This document shows positions 32,692 to 41,039 of a stretch of 64,000 nt of DNA, in pieces; positions within the stretch are counted from its first letter, which is position 1, and every line of letters starts with the position of its first letter. Source of the stretch: Amycolatopsis circi (GTDB lineage Bacteria; Actinomycetota; Actinomycetes; Mycobacteriales; Pseudonocardiaceae); contig NZ_PQIA01000023.1 of NCBI RefSeq assembly GCF_003385235.1, forward strand, positions 1 through 64,000, written 5' to 3'. Under the pieces are notes generated by a model, which was given only the letters and a program-made list of their open reading frames with translations, did not search any database and was not told where the DNA came from. The position numbers were made by a program, and so were the translations under genes.

Positions 32692-33284
32692 CAGAATTCC
32701 CCTCCAGCCAGTACGTCGGTGTCCTTCAGCAACTCCCGCAACCGGGTTCGCGCCCGCGAAATCCGCGCGCGCACGCTCGGTTCAGCGATCCCGAGCACCG
32801 CGGCCGCCTCCGCGTTCGACAAACCGCCCAGCAGGCAAAGCTCCACCGCCCGCCGCTCCGCCCGCGGCAGTTTCGCGACCGCGTCCAGCACCGCCTGGAG
32901 CCGCCGGTCCGCGTCGACCTGGCCAGCCACGTCCTCGGCATGATCGCGGACCACCGGATTGCGCGGCAGCCGCGTCAGCACAGCCGCGAACCGGCCGAGG
33001 CGGCGTTGTTCCCGGCGGGCCAGATTCGCGGTCACGGTGTACAGCCACGGCCGGGCGCTGTCGTTCACCAGCGTCACCTCGCCGAGGCGACGCCACGCGG
33101 TGAGGAAGGTCAGCGAGGCCAGATCCTCGGCGGTGGCCCAGGAACCGGTCAGCCGGTAGGCGTAGTTCCACACCCCGGCGACGTGCCGGTTGAACAACTC
33201 TCCGAACGCCGCGACGTCCCCGCCCGCGGCTAGCGCCCACAACTCCTGGTCGCCGCCGGAGGAATCCGGTCTCTCGGCCGGCAT
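32691..33284 (-). CDS. ECF-family RNA polymerase sigma factor
   Basis: A 197-residue extracytoplasmic-function sigma factor. Region 2 (about residues 20-85) has DVAAFGELFNRHVAGVWNYAYRLTGSWATAEDLASLTFLTAWRR, then WLYTVTANLARRE. Region 4 (about 130-185) has LPRAERRAVELCLLGGLSNAEAAAVLGIAEPSVRARISRARTRL. No long C-terminal domain. The start is uncertain: the ATG at 33284 has GGGTGGGGG directly before it, and longer in-frame starts exist (GTG at 33320, ATG at 33380). It is translationally coupled to the membrane protein downstream. Confidence 0.92.
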   Translation of the reverse strand: MPAERPDSSGGDQELWALAAGGDVAAFGELFNRHVAGVWNYAYRLTGSWATAEDLASLTFLTAWRRLGEVTLVNDSARPWLYTVTANLARREQRRLGRFAAVLTRLPRNPVVRDHAEDVAGQVDADRRLQAVLDAVAKLPRAERRAVELCLLGGLSNAEAAAVLGIAEPSVRARISRARTRLRELLKDTDVLAGGEF

Positions 33285-33406
33285 CCCCCACCCCCAGCTC
33301 TGCTCCGCAACTGTCGTCACAACCCCATGTCCCCGCACCGAGCGGGAGCGTTGCATCCGGATGATCCGGCCCGCCACCACGTATACCGCGGGGATTCATC
33401 GAGAGG

Positions 33407-33556
33407 ATGTCCGAGTACGGCCGCGCAAGGGACGAGCTGTCTTCGATCGCGCACTCGCAGACGCGAGCCATGCTGGAGCAGCCCAGGAAGCCACTGCCCG
33501 AAGACGCGGTCAGCACACTGGTCCGGCTCGCCGCCCACGGGCGGGAGAAATGGTGA
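33407..33556 (+). CDS. Small protein of unknown function (49 aa)
   Basis: A short gene with full coding character: ATG directly after GAGAGG, high-GC third positions throughout, a TGA stop, and a terminator hairpin 26 bases later. The product starts MSEYGRARDELSSIAHSQTR and ends VRLAAHGREKW; it is hydrophilic, helical and without cysteines. A TATACC box lies about 25 bases upstream of the start. It is divergent from the ECF sigma gene. I do not recognise the family; no function is proposed. Confidence 0.65.
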   Translation: MSEYGRARDELSSIAHSQTRAMLEQPRKPLPEDAVSTLVRLAAHGREKW

Positions 33557-33581
33557 TAGGCCTTGCCTCCGGAAACAAGTG

Positions 33582-33615
33582 AGGGCCTTGCTTCCGTAAG
33601 CGGAAACAAGGCCCT
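33582..33615. terminator. Hairpin between small gene and tRNA-Arg
   Basis: AGGGCCTTGCTTCCG (33582-33596) and CGGAAACAAGGCCCT (33601-33615) pair over 15 bases with one mismatch around a 4-base loop. It lies downstream of both the 49-codon gene and the convergent tRNA-Arg gene, so it can stop transcription from both sides. Confidence 0.8.
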
Positions 33616-33643
33616 GACCTGTTTTACTGTCTCGACCAGACAG

Positions 33644-33717
33644 TGCGCCCGAAGGGATTCGAACCCCTGACCTTCTGATCCGTAGTCAGATGCTCTATCC
33701 AGCTGAGCTACGGGCGC
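33644..33717 (-). tRNA. tRNA-Arg (anticodon ACG)
   Basis: A 74-base cloverleaf on the minus strand. The acceptor GCGCCCG pairs with CGGGCGC plus discriminator A. The D arm is GCTCAGCTGGATAGAGC. The anticodon stem TCTGA/TCAGA encloses loop CTACGGA with anticodon ACG. The T arm reads AGGGGTTCGAATCCCT. CCA is not encoded. A34 would be edited to inosine to read CGN codons. It lies 42 bases downstream of tRNA-Ser on the same strand. Confidence 0.97.
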
Positions 33718-33759
33718 GTGTTCAGTTGTTAACCTAGCACCCGCCGAAACAGGCACCAG

Positions 33760-33848
33760 CGGAGGCTCCGGGATTTGAACCCGGGAGGGGGGGTACCCCC
33801 AACCGCATTAGCAGTGCGGCGCCATAGACCAGACTAGGCGAAGCCTCC
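33760..33848 (-). tRNA. tRNA-Ser (anticodon GCT)
   Basis: An 89-base class II tRNA on the minus strand. The acceptor GGAGGCT pairs with AGCCTCC plus discriminator G. The anticodon stem and loop read GCACTGCTAATGC with anticodon GCT (reads AGC and AGT). The long variable arm TGGGGGTACCCCCC is typical of serine tRNAs. The T arm contains GGGTTCAAATCCC. It is probably cotranscribed with tRNA-Arg. Confidence 0.97.
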
Positions 33849-33914
33849 TGGGTCCTAACGACCACTGCTCAGATAGGTTACACACCCCTCCAGCCTCTCC
33901 GGAAGGGACCCCCC

Positions 33915-35693
33915 TCAACGGTGCAGCACCCTGCGTAACCAGGGCGAACGGCCGCCGAGGCCCTCTGCCTCGAAGGTGGCGATGCCGACGCGAGGCAGTG
34001 ACCCGACGCCCGGGTACACGAGGTAGCGCGGGACCCACCGGGGCTGGAACTTGGCGTTGAACCGGTAGAGGCTTTCGATCTGGATCCAGCGCGAGAAGAA
34101 GTGCAGCACCTTCGCCGAGAGCCGCGCGACCGGGCCCGCTCCGATGCGCTGGCCCTGTTCCATCAGGGCGCGGAAGGCGGCGAAGTTGAGCGACACGTGG
34201 TCGATGTCGTGCTCGCGGGAGTACAGCAGCAGCTCCGAAATCATCAGCTCGTTCACGCCGTTGTCGACGGTGCGGTCCCGGCGCATCACGTCCAGCGACA
34301 GGCCCCGATCGCCCCACGGCACGAACTGCAGCACGCCTCGGACGCGCCCGCCCTGTTCCGCGGTGACGATCACCGAACCGGGATCGCCCATGCGGCCCAG
34401 CGCCATCGAGAAACCGCGTTCGGTCTCGGTGCCGCGCCAGGTGGCGGCCAGATGGACCAGCTCGGGCAGTTCGCCGGGACGCAGATCCTCGGCTCGGCGC
34501 ACCAAGACCTTGTAGCCAGCCCGCTTCGTCCTCGACGCGGCCTGCCGCACGCCGCGCATCACGCGGCCTTCCAGCGTGAACGTCTCGGTGTCGACGACCG
34601 CCTCGTCGCCGATTTCCAGGACCTCCAGGCCGAACCGGGCCCACACCGTCGCGCCCAGTTCGGACGCGCCCATCGCCGCGGGAACCCAGGCGTTGCGCTG
34701 GCAGATGTCCAGGTACTCCTCGATCGCGCCCGGCCACGCCTCGTGGTCGCCGAGCGGATCGGCGGACGTCAAGGCCACCCCGGCGATCACGCGGAACGTG
34801 ACGGCTGCCTTGCCGGTCTTGGAGAAGACCGCGAACTTGTCGCGGCGCAGCGCGAAGTAGCCCAGCGAATCCCGTTCCCCGTGCTGCTTCAGCAACTCGT
34901 GCAGCCGCGCCAGTTCGTCGTCGGTCAGCTCCGGCGCGGGTTCGGACGAGCGCAGCAGGAAGTACGCCGACACCAGCACGCCGGTGATGCTGAAGACCAG
35001 CCCGATCGACGCGGACAGATCCTCGAACCACATCTCGTGGAACACCGCGGGCCCGCTGACGCCGGTGAGCGCGAGCGCGGACTGGGACAGCCGGTCGCCG
35101 AAGCCCAGCGGATCGAGCATCCGAACCGGCGCGACCGACAGCAGCGCGAAGTTGAGCACGAACCCGGCGAGCACCAGTTGAATCAGCACCCGCAGTGCGC
35201 GCCAGCGGCCGACGGTCGGGTCCGGGCGGGCGATGAAGTACCGCCGTGTGCCGAGAAGCCCGGCCAGCAGCACCATCGACACCACGCCCGCGCCGAACAC
35301 ATGCCGCAGCCCGAGGTGTGACAGCGTCAACAGCGCCGCGAAGCCGACCGCCAGCTGCCAGGCGCGGCGCTTGCGGCGGCGGAGCCCGGCGGCGAGCATG
35401 ATCAGCAGCACACCGGTGACCAGCGACACAGCGGCGGCGGCAGTGGTCGCTTCGCTCGGCAGTTCCAGCCATTTGGCCACGTGCCCGCGCACGTCACGGC
35501 CCACCGGAACGACCGTGGACACGACCGTCAGCAGGCCGGCCAGCCTGGTCACCCATGTGATCGCGACGACCGACGTGACGCCGGCCGCCTGCCAAGTGTG
35601 CTGCGCGCGTGTCCCCGTCACCACGCGTGCAACACGCACGGCCTTGCCATGCTTCCCCCCATTGGCGCGTTCAGTGCGCGGCGAGTTTGACAA
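33915..35693 (-). CDS. MprF-type phosphatidylglycerol lysyltransferase (DUF2156)
   Basis: A 592-residue protein. About seven hydrophobic segments lie in the first 255 residues, followed by the DUF2156 dual-GNAT transferase domain (about residues 275-590). Family motifs are LLKQHGERDSLGYFALRRDKFAVFSKTGKAAVTFRVIAGVALTSADPLG, FTLEGRVMRGVRQAASRTKRAGYKV and VNELMISELLLYSREHDIDHVSLNFAAFR. It resembles the N-terminal half of mycobacterial LysX but has no lysyl-tRNA synthetase fusion. Expected role: transfer of an aminoacyl group from tRNA to membrane lipid, raising resistance to cationic peptides. Its 5' end overlaps the acetoacetyl-CoA synthetase gene by 23 bases. Confidence 0.88.
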   Translation of the reverse strand: MSNSPRTERANGGKHGKAVRVARVVTGTRAQHTWQAAGVTSVVAITWVTRLAGLLTVVSTVVPVGRDVRGHVAKWLELPSEATTAAAAVSLVTGVLLIMLAAGLRRRKRRAWQLAVGFAALLTLSHLGLRHVFGAGVVSMVLLAGLLGTRRYFIARPDPTVGRWRALRVLIQLVLAGFVLNFALLSVAPVRMLDPLGFGDRLSQSALALTGVSGPAVFHEMWFEDLSASIGLVFSITGVLVSAYFLLRSSEPAPELTDDELARLHELLKQHGERDSLGYFALRRDKFAVFSKTGKAAVTFRVIAGVALTSADPLGDHEAWPGAIEEYLDICQRNAWVPAAMGASELGATVWARFGLEVLEIGDEAVVDTETFTLEGRVMRGVRQAASRTKRAGYKVLVRRAEDLRPGELPELVHLAATWRGTETERGFSMALGRMGDPGSVIVTAEQGGRVRGVLQFVPWGDRGLSLDVMRRDRTVDNGVNELMISELLLYSREHDIDHVSLNFAAFRALMEQGQRIGAGPVARLSAKVLHFFSRWIQIESLYRFNAKFQPRWVPRYLVYPGVGSLPRVGIATFEAEGLGGRSPWLRRVLHR

Positions 35694-37650
35694 AGGGGCC
35701 CAGCGCGGCCGGGTTGGCCAGCGCGTCCCTGCTCACCGCCCTCTCCGGCGCGACTCCGGAGAGGATCCGCTTCACTGGTACTTCGCACTTCTTACCGTTC
35801 AACGTACGGGGAATCTCGGAAACGACCAGGAACCGATCGGGTACGTGTCGTGGCGACAGCGCGTTGCGAAGCTCTTTCCGCAGGTCAGGCTCCACTTCTT
35901 CGAGGGTGACACCAGCGGTGAGTACTACAAAACACAGCAGTTGCCCGTCGTCGTTGCCCGCCGCTGACGTGTCGATGACCAGCGAGTCGGCGACCTTGGC
36001 GAAGCTTTCCGCGACCCGGTAGAACTCGGCGGTGCCCATCCGGACGCCGCCGCGGTTGAGCGTCGAATCGCTGCGCCCGTAGACCACCGCCGAACCGCGG
36101 CGCGTGATCTTGACCCAATCGCCATGCCTCCAGATACCCGGATACGTCTCGAAGTACGCCTCGCGCAGCCGGGAACCGTCCGGGTCATTCCAGAACGAGA
36201 CCGGCATCGACGGCATCGGTTCGGTGATCACCAGCTCGCCGACCTGCTCGACCACCGGCTCGCCGTGGTCGTCGAACGCCGCCGCGGCCACGCCCAGCGC
36301 GCGGCAGGACAGTTCGCCGAGCCACACCGGCACGTCCGGCGCGGCCGCGACGATCGCCGCGCACAGGTCGGTGCCGCCGGAGACCGAGCAGATCTGCACG
36401 TCCCGCCCGATCGCGTCGGCGATCCAGCGGAAACCCTCCGACGACAACGGAGAACCGGTCGAGCCGACCACGCGCAGCGCGCTGAGGTCGTGGCGCTCGG
36501 CCGGGGCGAGGCCAGCTTTGAGGCAGCTCTGGATGAACGGCGCGGACGTGCCGAAGTAGGTGACGCGGTGCTGTTCGGCCAGATGCCACAGCGCGTTCAG
36601 GTCCGGATGGCCGGGACTGCCGTCGTACAGCACGATCGTGGCTCCGACGAGAAGTCCGGAGGCGACGAAGTTCCACATCATCCAGCCGGTGGTGGTGAAC
36701 CAGAAGAACCGGTCGCCCGGCCCGAGCCCGCTTTGCAGGCCCAGTGCTTTGAGGTGTTCGACGACGATGCCGCCGTGCCCTTGCACGATCCCCTTCGGGA
36801 GCCCGGTCGTGCCCGAGGAATACAGGATCCACAACGGATGCGCGAACTCCACCGGCTCGTACGCCAGCTCTCCGCCAGCGTGTTCGGCGAGCATCGCGTT
36901 CCAGTCGATGACGCCGTCGAGAGTCCCGTCTCCCAGGTATTTCACCAAAACAGTGGCTGCCAGCGCCGGAATCTGTTCCCGCAGCTGCTGAACAGTGTCG
37001 CGGATGTCGAATTTCCGGCCGTTGTAAGCATATCCGTTCACCGCGATGAGCACCTTCGGCTCGATCTGGGTGAACCGGTCGGCGATCGCACGGATCCCGA
37101 AGTCCGGGGAACACGACGACCAGATCGCGCCGAGGCTGGCGGTGGCGAGGAAAGCGATGAGCGTCTGCGGGCAGTTCGGCGCGAGCGCGACGACGCGATC
37201 TCCTTTGCCGACACCGAAAGCGCGCAACGCGGCCCGCGCAGCGGCGACGTGCGCGCGCAGGTCGCCGTAGGTGAGTTGCTCGGCGAGACCGTCTTCGCGG
37301 TGGAAGATCACCGCGAGTTCGTCGTCGGCCTTCGTCGCGCCGCCTGTGTCCGGGCTCAGCGAGTGTTCGGCGTAGTTGAGCGTGCCGCCGTCGAACCATT
37401 TCGCGTCCGGCATCGCGCCGGACAGGATTTCCCGCGGCTGCTCGTGCCAGCGCACGCCGAAGAACTCCGCCACCGCGGTCCAGAACTCCGGAACGTGCTC
37501 GACCGAGTAGTGCCACAGGTCGTCGTAATCGGCCAGGTCGACGCCGCGTTGCTCGCGCAGCCATCGGCGGAAGGCTTCGATCTTCGTGTCAGCGACCCGG
37601 TTGGGGTCGGGTCGCCAAAGCACCTCGGGAACTGCGGCGTTCTCGGTCAC
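35671..37650 (-). CDS. Acetoacetyl-CoA synthetase (acetoacetate-CoA ligase)
   Basis: A 659-residue ANL-superfamily ligase activating acetoacetate with ATP and CoA. The N-terminal acs_N part has WHYSVEHVPEFWTAVAEFF and WFDGGTLNYAEHSL. The P-loop is ILYSSGTTGLPKGIVQGHGG, followed by the A5 motif WFTTTGWMMWN, SGGTDLCAAI, and the hinge YGRSDSTLNRGGVRMGTAEFYR; the catalytic Lys is in RTLNGKKCEVPVKRIL. That LNGKKCEVPVK ending and the length separate it from acetyl-CoA synthetase. The start codon is GTG, with TAGCAT six bases upstream inside the tetR 3' end, so it may also have its own leaderless promoter. It overlaps tetR by 4 bases. Confidence 0.93.
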   Translation of the reverse strand: MTENAAVPEVLWRPDPNRVADTKIEAFRRWLREQRGVDLADYDDLWHYSVEHVPEFWTAVAEFFGVRWHEQPREILSGAMPDAKWFDGGTLNYAEHSLSPDTGGATKADDELAVIFHREDGLAEQLTYGDLRAHVAAARAALRAFGVGKGDRVVALAPNCPQTLIAFLATASLGAIWSSCSPDFGIRAIADRFTQIEPKVLIAVNGYAYNGRKFDIRDTVQQLREQIPALAATVLVKYLGDGTLDGVIDWNAMLAEHAGGELAYEPVEFAHPLWILYSSGTTGLPKGIVQGHGGIVVEHLKALGLQSGLGPGDRFFWFTTTGWMMWNFVASGLLVGATIVLYDGSPGHPDLNALWHLAEQHRVTYFGTSAPFIQSCLKAGLAPAERHDLSALRVVGSTGSPLSSEGFRWIADAIGRDVQICSVSGGTDLCAAIVAAAPDVPVWLGELSCRALGVAAAAFDDHGEPVVEQVGELVITEPMPSMPVSFWNDPDGSRLREAYFETYPGIWRHGDWVKITRRGSAVVYGRSDSTLNRGGVRMGTAEFYRVAESFAKVADSLVIDTSAAGNDDGQLLCFVVLTAGVTLEEVEPDLRKELRNALSPRHVPDRFLVVSEIPRTLNGKKCEVPVKRILSGVAPERAVSRDALANPAALGPFVKLAAH

Positions 37651-38255
37651 TCGCCGATGCTAACCCCGGGATGCTCGCAAAGTCCGGTTACGCCAGTGCC
37701 CACTCCGGACAGCAGCGCGCGGACGACGTCCAGGACGAACTCGCGCGTCAACTCCTGATGGCCGAACAGCGCACGGAACACGACGGGAGCGGCGAACAGG
37801 TCCAGCAGCAGGTCGACGTCCTGGCCGGGGCGGAGTTCCCCGCGTTCCTGCGCCTTGCGCAGCGACCCGACGCAGGCCTCCCGACGAGGGGCCCAGAACG
37901 TGGCCAGGAAGTCTTCCCGCAGTTCCGGGTCGTCCGCCAGATCGACGGTCAGCGCCGGGAGGACCCGACCGAAAACCGGGTCCTCCAGCCCGATCCGGAG
38001 GGCGTCGAGGTGGCCGACGAGATCGCAGGACGTGCACCCGGTGTCGAGGTCCACGACCCCGGTGCGCGCCTCCGCCAGCGCCGCGACCACCACGTGCTTC
38101 TGGCTTTTCCACCGGCGGCGGATCGCGGGTTTGGTGGTGCCCGCGCGCTGGGCGATGGCCTCCATGGTCAGCGCCGAATAGCCGGATTCCCGGATCAGTT
38201 CGCACACCGCGACCAGCACGGCGTGGTCGATCCGCTCGTCCCGTTGGCGCGCCAT
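37647..38255 (-). CDS. TetR-family transcriptional regulator
   Basis: A 202-residue regulator. The HTH (about residues 12-55) reads VLVAVCELIRESGYSALTMEAIAQRAGTTKPAIRRRWKSQKHVV; the KPAIRRRW form marks the TetR_C_16/C-terminal subgroup that senses small organic molecules. It lies 11 bases downstream of the oxidoreductase gene and overlaps the acetoacetyl-CoA synthetase start by 4 bases, so it is inside a four-gene run. The perfect palindrome before the first gene (39182-39199) is the obvious candidate site for autoregulation. Confidence 0.9.
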   Translation of the reverse strand: MARQRDERIDHAVLVAVCELIRESGYSALTMEAIAQRAGTTKPAIRRRWKSQKHVVVAALAEARTGVVDLDTGCTSCDLVGHLDALRIGLEDPVFGRVLPALTVDLADDPELREDFLATFWAPRREACVGSLRKAQERGELRPGQDVDLLLDLFAAPVVFRALFGHQELTREFVLDVVRALLSGVGTGVTGLCEHPGVSIGE

Positions 38256-38266
38256 GGATTCTCCCG

Positions 38267-39157
38267 CTATTCGTTGAGCAGAACGACCTTACCGAACGAT
38301 TTCCCGTGCTCCACGTGCTGGAGGGCGGCCGCGGCGTCGGCGAGCGGGAACACGCGGTCGCGCACGACGGATAGCTGGCCATCGGCGACCAGCTTGAGGA
38401 CGCGGTCCCACGACTTCCGGCGTTCTTCCGGCGACACCGAGGTGAGACTGAACGCGAACAGCGTCGGCGACGTCTGGAAATTGCTCATCAACGCCCCGAA
38501 GGCTTCCGGTTCCGGAATGCCCGCGGTCCCTCCACAAAGGACATAGCGGCCGTTGGGACGCAACAGTTCCAGGTGCTCGCGGACCTGCGGGCCGGCCACG
38601 GTGTCGATGACGACGTCGTAGGTCTCCCCGGGACGCTCACGGGTGCGGTCGACGATTTTCGCGGCACCGAGCGCTCGCAGCCGTTCGCCGTACTCCGGCG
38701 AGGAAGTCACCGCGGTCACCTCAGCTCCGCGGGCGTGGGCGATCTGGGTCGCGAGCACGCCGATCCCGCCGCTCGCGCCGCGGACGAGCACTCGCTCGCC
38801 GGGCCGCACCGCAGCACGACGCACGGCACCTTCCGCGACCAAGGCGTTGACGCCCAAGGCGACCGCGTCGGCCGGGTCGAGGTTATCGGGCACGGGGTAC
38901 AGCTGATCCGTGTCGGCCACGGCCTGCTCGGCATAGCCGCCGGAAAGGATCAGCGCCAGCACCCGCTGGCCGTTTTCGATCCGCCCAGCGACCTCGACGC
39001 CAGGCACCGAAGTAACACCGTTCCGCAGGTACATGAGGTCGACGTAACCCACGCCGATCGCCTCGACCTCGACCACGGCTTGCCCTGGCCCGGGAGCCGG
39101 GTCGGGTGTTTCGGCCAGGACGAGCCGCTGCTGGGGTTCGACAAGCACCGCTTTCAC
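38267..39157 (-). CDS. MDR-family quinone oxidoreductase-like protein
   Basis: A 296-residue medium-chain reductase without structural zinc ligands. GroES-like N-terminal half (ETPDPAPGPGQAVVEVEAIGVGYVDLMYLRNG, PGVEVAGRI); NADP domain with VLVRGASGGIGVLATQIAHARGAEVTAVTSSPEYGERLRALGA; a late NGRYVLCGGTAG turn. At just under 300 residues it is slightly short for QOR proteins (about 320), with a reduced catalytic lobe. First gene of the run toward tetR, acetoacetyl-CoA synthetase and the lysyltransferase. A perfect 18-base palindrome lies 25 bases upstream of the start. Substrate unknown. Confidence 0.9.
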   Translation of the reverse strand: MKAVLVEPQQRLVLAETPDPAPGPGQAVVEVEAIGVGYVDLMYLRNGVTSVPGVEVAGRIENGQRVLALILSGGYAEQAVADTDQLYPVPDNLDPADAVALGVNALVAEGAVRRAAVRPGERVLVRGASGGIGVLATQIAHARGAEVTAVTSSPEYGERLRALGAAKIVDRTRERPGETYDVVIDTVAGPQVREHLELLRPNGRYVLCGGTAGIPEPEAFGALMSNFQTSPTLFAFSLTSVSPEERRKSWDRVLKLVADGQLSVVRDRVFPLADAAAALQHVEHGKSFGKVVLLNE

Positions 39158-39181
39158 GGGGTGGTTCCTCTCGCTTTAACA

Positions 39182-39199
39182 TTCCGATCCGGATCGGAA
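39182..39199. promoter_or_regulatory. Perfect 18-base palindrome, TetR operator candidate
   Basis: TTCCGATCC immediately followed by GGATCGGAA, a perfect palindrome with no spacer, 25 bases upstream of the oxidoreductase start. Its length and symmetry suit a TetR dimer, and the tetR gene is the second gene of the same unit. Confidence 0.8.
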
Positions 39200-39243
39200 C
39201 ATTATTCGAGCACGCAGCGCCCCGTCAAGGGCACTGCCGGAGA

Positions 39244-39876
39244 TCAGCGGAGGTGCGCGTCGAACCAGGCGAGGGTGCGCTGCCAAGCCTCTTCCGCCGC
39301 GCTGGGGTCGGCGTCGAAGCGGTGGTTCGCGCCCGGATAGCGCACGACGTTCGTCGCGACCTTCGCCGACGCCGCGGCCTCGCGCAGCTGCTCCACCTCG
39401 GCCTCGCCCGCCTCGTCGCCGGCGTCGCCGTACATGCCGAGCCACGGGCTGGTCACGCGGCCGGCGATCTCGAGCAGCTTCGGTAGCTCCGTCACCGCCT
39501 GGCCGCCGACGCTCACCGCCGCGCCGAACTTGCGGTGCGAGGCGACTACCAGCGCCGCCGTGCCACCGAGGTCGAAGCCGACGACGCCACGCAGATCGGC
39601 GTCGACACCGCGGTCGGTGAGCCATTCCAGGGTGCGGTCGGTGGCGTCGAGGAGATCGCGCTGAGTGAGCTGTTCGCCGGACTCGATGTGCGGCGTGACG
39701 GTGAGCCAGCCTTCGCCGGCAAGGCTTTTGACCAGCAGCAGAACGCCGTCGGTGACCCCGCTGCCCTCGTGCAGGACCACCAGGCCGCCGCGAAGCGCGC
39801 CGTCGGGTTCGGCGAAGGTGAGGCGCAGGGTGCTGCCGTCGGTACGCTGGTGATCCACGGTGGTCGTCGACGTCAT
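39244..39876 (-). CDS. Dienelactone-hydrolase-like protein with Asp at the nucleophile elbow
   Basis: A 210-residue alpha/beta protein of the DLH layout: GGLVVLHEGSGVTDGVLLLVKSLAGEGWLTVTPH near the start, elbow VVGFDLGGTAALVVA, acid-containing LGMYGDAGDEAG, and His in GANHRFDADPSAAEEAWQRTLAWFDAHL. In dienelactone hydrolase the elbow residue is Cys (GFCFGG); here it is Asp. An Asp nucleophile is known in haloalkane dehalogenases, but loss of esterase function is equally possible. The start was set at MTSTTT, four codons inside the longest frame. It is divergent from pat. Confidence 0.8.
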   Translation of the reverse strand: MTSTTTVDHQRTDGSTLRLTFAEPDGALRGGLVVLHEGSGVTDGVLLLVKSLAGEGWLTVTPHIESGEQLTQRDLLDATDRTLEWLTDRGVDADLRGVVGFDLGGTAALVVASHRKFGAAVSVGGQAVTELPKLLEIAGRVTSPWLGMYGDAGDEAGEAEVEQLREAAASAKVATNVVRYPGANHRFDADPSAAEEAWQRTLAWFDAHLR

Positions 39877-39980
39877 CGCCTCATGCAATCACCTTCGGGT
39901 GAACATTGGGAACCTTTCCGGATCGGCCGGGGCGAGATACGGTGACCCCGTCGTCCCGTGAAAACCGAGGAGTTCCGACG

Positions 39981-41039
39981 ATGCCGTCCCTCGCCCCCCG
40001 CCCTGACCTCGATTCGTTGCCGAAGTACGTCCCTGGCCGGACGATCGAAGGGGCCATCAAGCTCGCGAGCAATGAGGTGCCCGGCGGTCCGCTGCCGAGC
40101 GTCCAGGCGGCGATCACGGCTGCGGTAACCGGAGTGAACCGGTACCCGGACAACGGTTCCCAGGCCTTGCGCGAGCGGCTTTCGCGTCGGCTGGACGTTC
40201 CGGCCGAACGGCTCGCGATCGGCTGCGGCTCGGTTTCGCTGTGCCAGCAGATGATCCAGGCGCTGTGCGGTCCCGGCGACGAGGTGCTGTTCGGCTGGCG
40301 GTCGTTCGAGGCCTACCCGATCGTGGTCCAGGTGGCGCTCGCGACGGGCGTGAAGGTTCCGCTGACGCCGGAGCACGGGCTGGACCTCGACGCGATGCTG
40401 GCGCGGATCACCGACCGCACCAAGCTGGTGTTCGTCTGCAACCCCAACAATCCGACCGGCACCGTGCTGCACCGGGACGAGATCGAGCGATTCCTCGAAG
40501 CGGTGCCGCCGCACGTGCTCGTGGTGCTGGACGAGGCGTACAAGGAATTCGTCACCGACCCCGAGGTTCCGGACGGCGTCGAATTCACGCGGACGCACAG
40601 CAATGTGGCGGTGCTGCGCACGTTCTCGAAGGCGTACGGGCTCGCCGGGCTGCGCGTCGGGTACGCGGTGGCGCCAGAGCCGATCGCGCAGGCGCTGCAG
40701 CAGGTGTACGTGGCGTTCTCGGTGAACAGCATCGCGCAGGTGGCCGCGATCGCGTCGCTCGACGCGGAGGACGAACTGCTCGCCCGGTGCCGCGAAATCA
40801 TCTCCGAGCGCACCCGCGTGCGGGACGCGTTGCTGGAGGCGGGTTACGAAATCCCGCCGACGCAGGCGAACTTCGTGTGGTTCCCGCTCGGCGAGCGCAC
40901 CGCGGCTTTCGCGGAGCACATGCTCGACCGGAAGCTGATCGTGCGGCCGTTCCCCGGCGAGGGCGCGCGGGTGACGATCGGGACGCCGGAGGAGAACGAC
41001 CTGATGCTGGCCGCGGCCAAGGAATTCCAGGCTATTTGA
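39981..41039 (+). CDS. pat: Aromatic amino acid/histidinol-phosphate aminotransferase (Pat)
   Basis: A 352-residue fold-type I PLP enzyme. It opens DLDSLPKYVPGRTIEGAIKLASNE, typical of actinobacterial Pat; NRYPDNGSQALRERL, NPNNPTG, VVLDEAYKEF and the PLP-lysine motif RTFSKAYGLAGLRVGY (Lys near 217) follow. The HisC-like class converts phenylpyruvate or 4-hydroxyphenylpyruvate to the amino acid; in Mycobacterium the orthologue Pat stands apart from the his operon, as here. GAGGAG lies eight bases before the ATG at 39981. Its last bases overlap the convergent TauE-type gene by 8. Confidence 0.92.
   Translation: MPSLAPRPDLDSLPKYVPGRTIEGAIKLASNEVPGGPLPSVQAAITAAVTGVNRYPDNGSQALRERLSRRLDVPAERLAIGCGSVSLCQQMIQALCGPGDEVLFGWRSFEAYPIVVQVALATGVKVPLTPEHGLDLDAMLARITDRTKLVFVCNPNNPTGTVLHRDEIERFLEAVPPHVLVVLDEAYKEFVTDPEVPDGVEFTRTHSNVAVLRTFSKAYGLAGLRVGYAVAPEPIAQALQQVYVAFSVNSIAQVAAIASLDAEDELLARCREIISERTRVRDALLEAGYEIPPTQANFVWFPLGERTAAFAEHMLDRKLIVRPFPGEGARVTIGTPEENDLMLAAAKEFQAI

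Noticed and set aside
33808-35472. Minus frame beginning over tRNA-Ser and running through the lysyltransferase gene
   Set aside because: It is out of frame with the clearly conserved lysyltransferase and crosses a tRNA gene.
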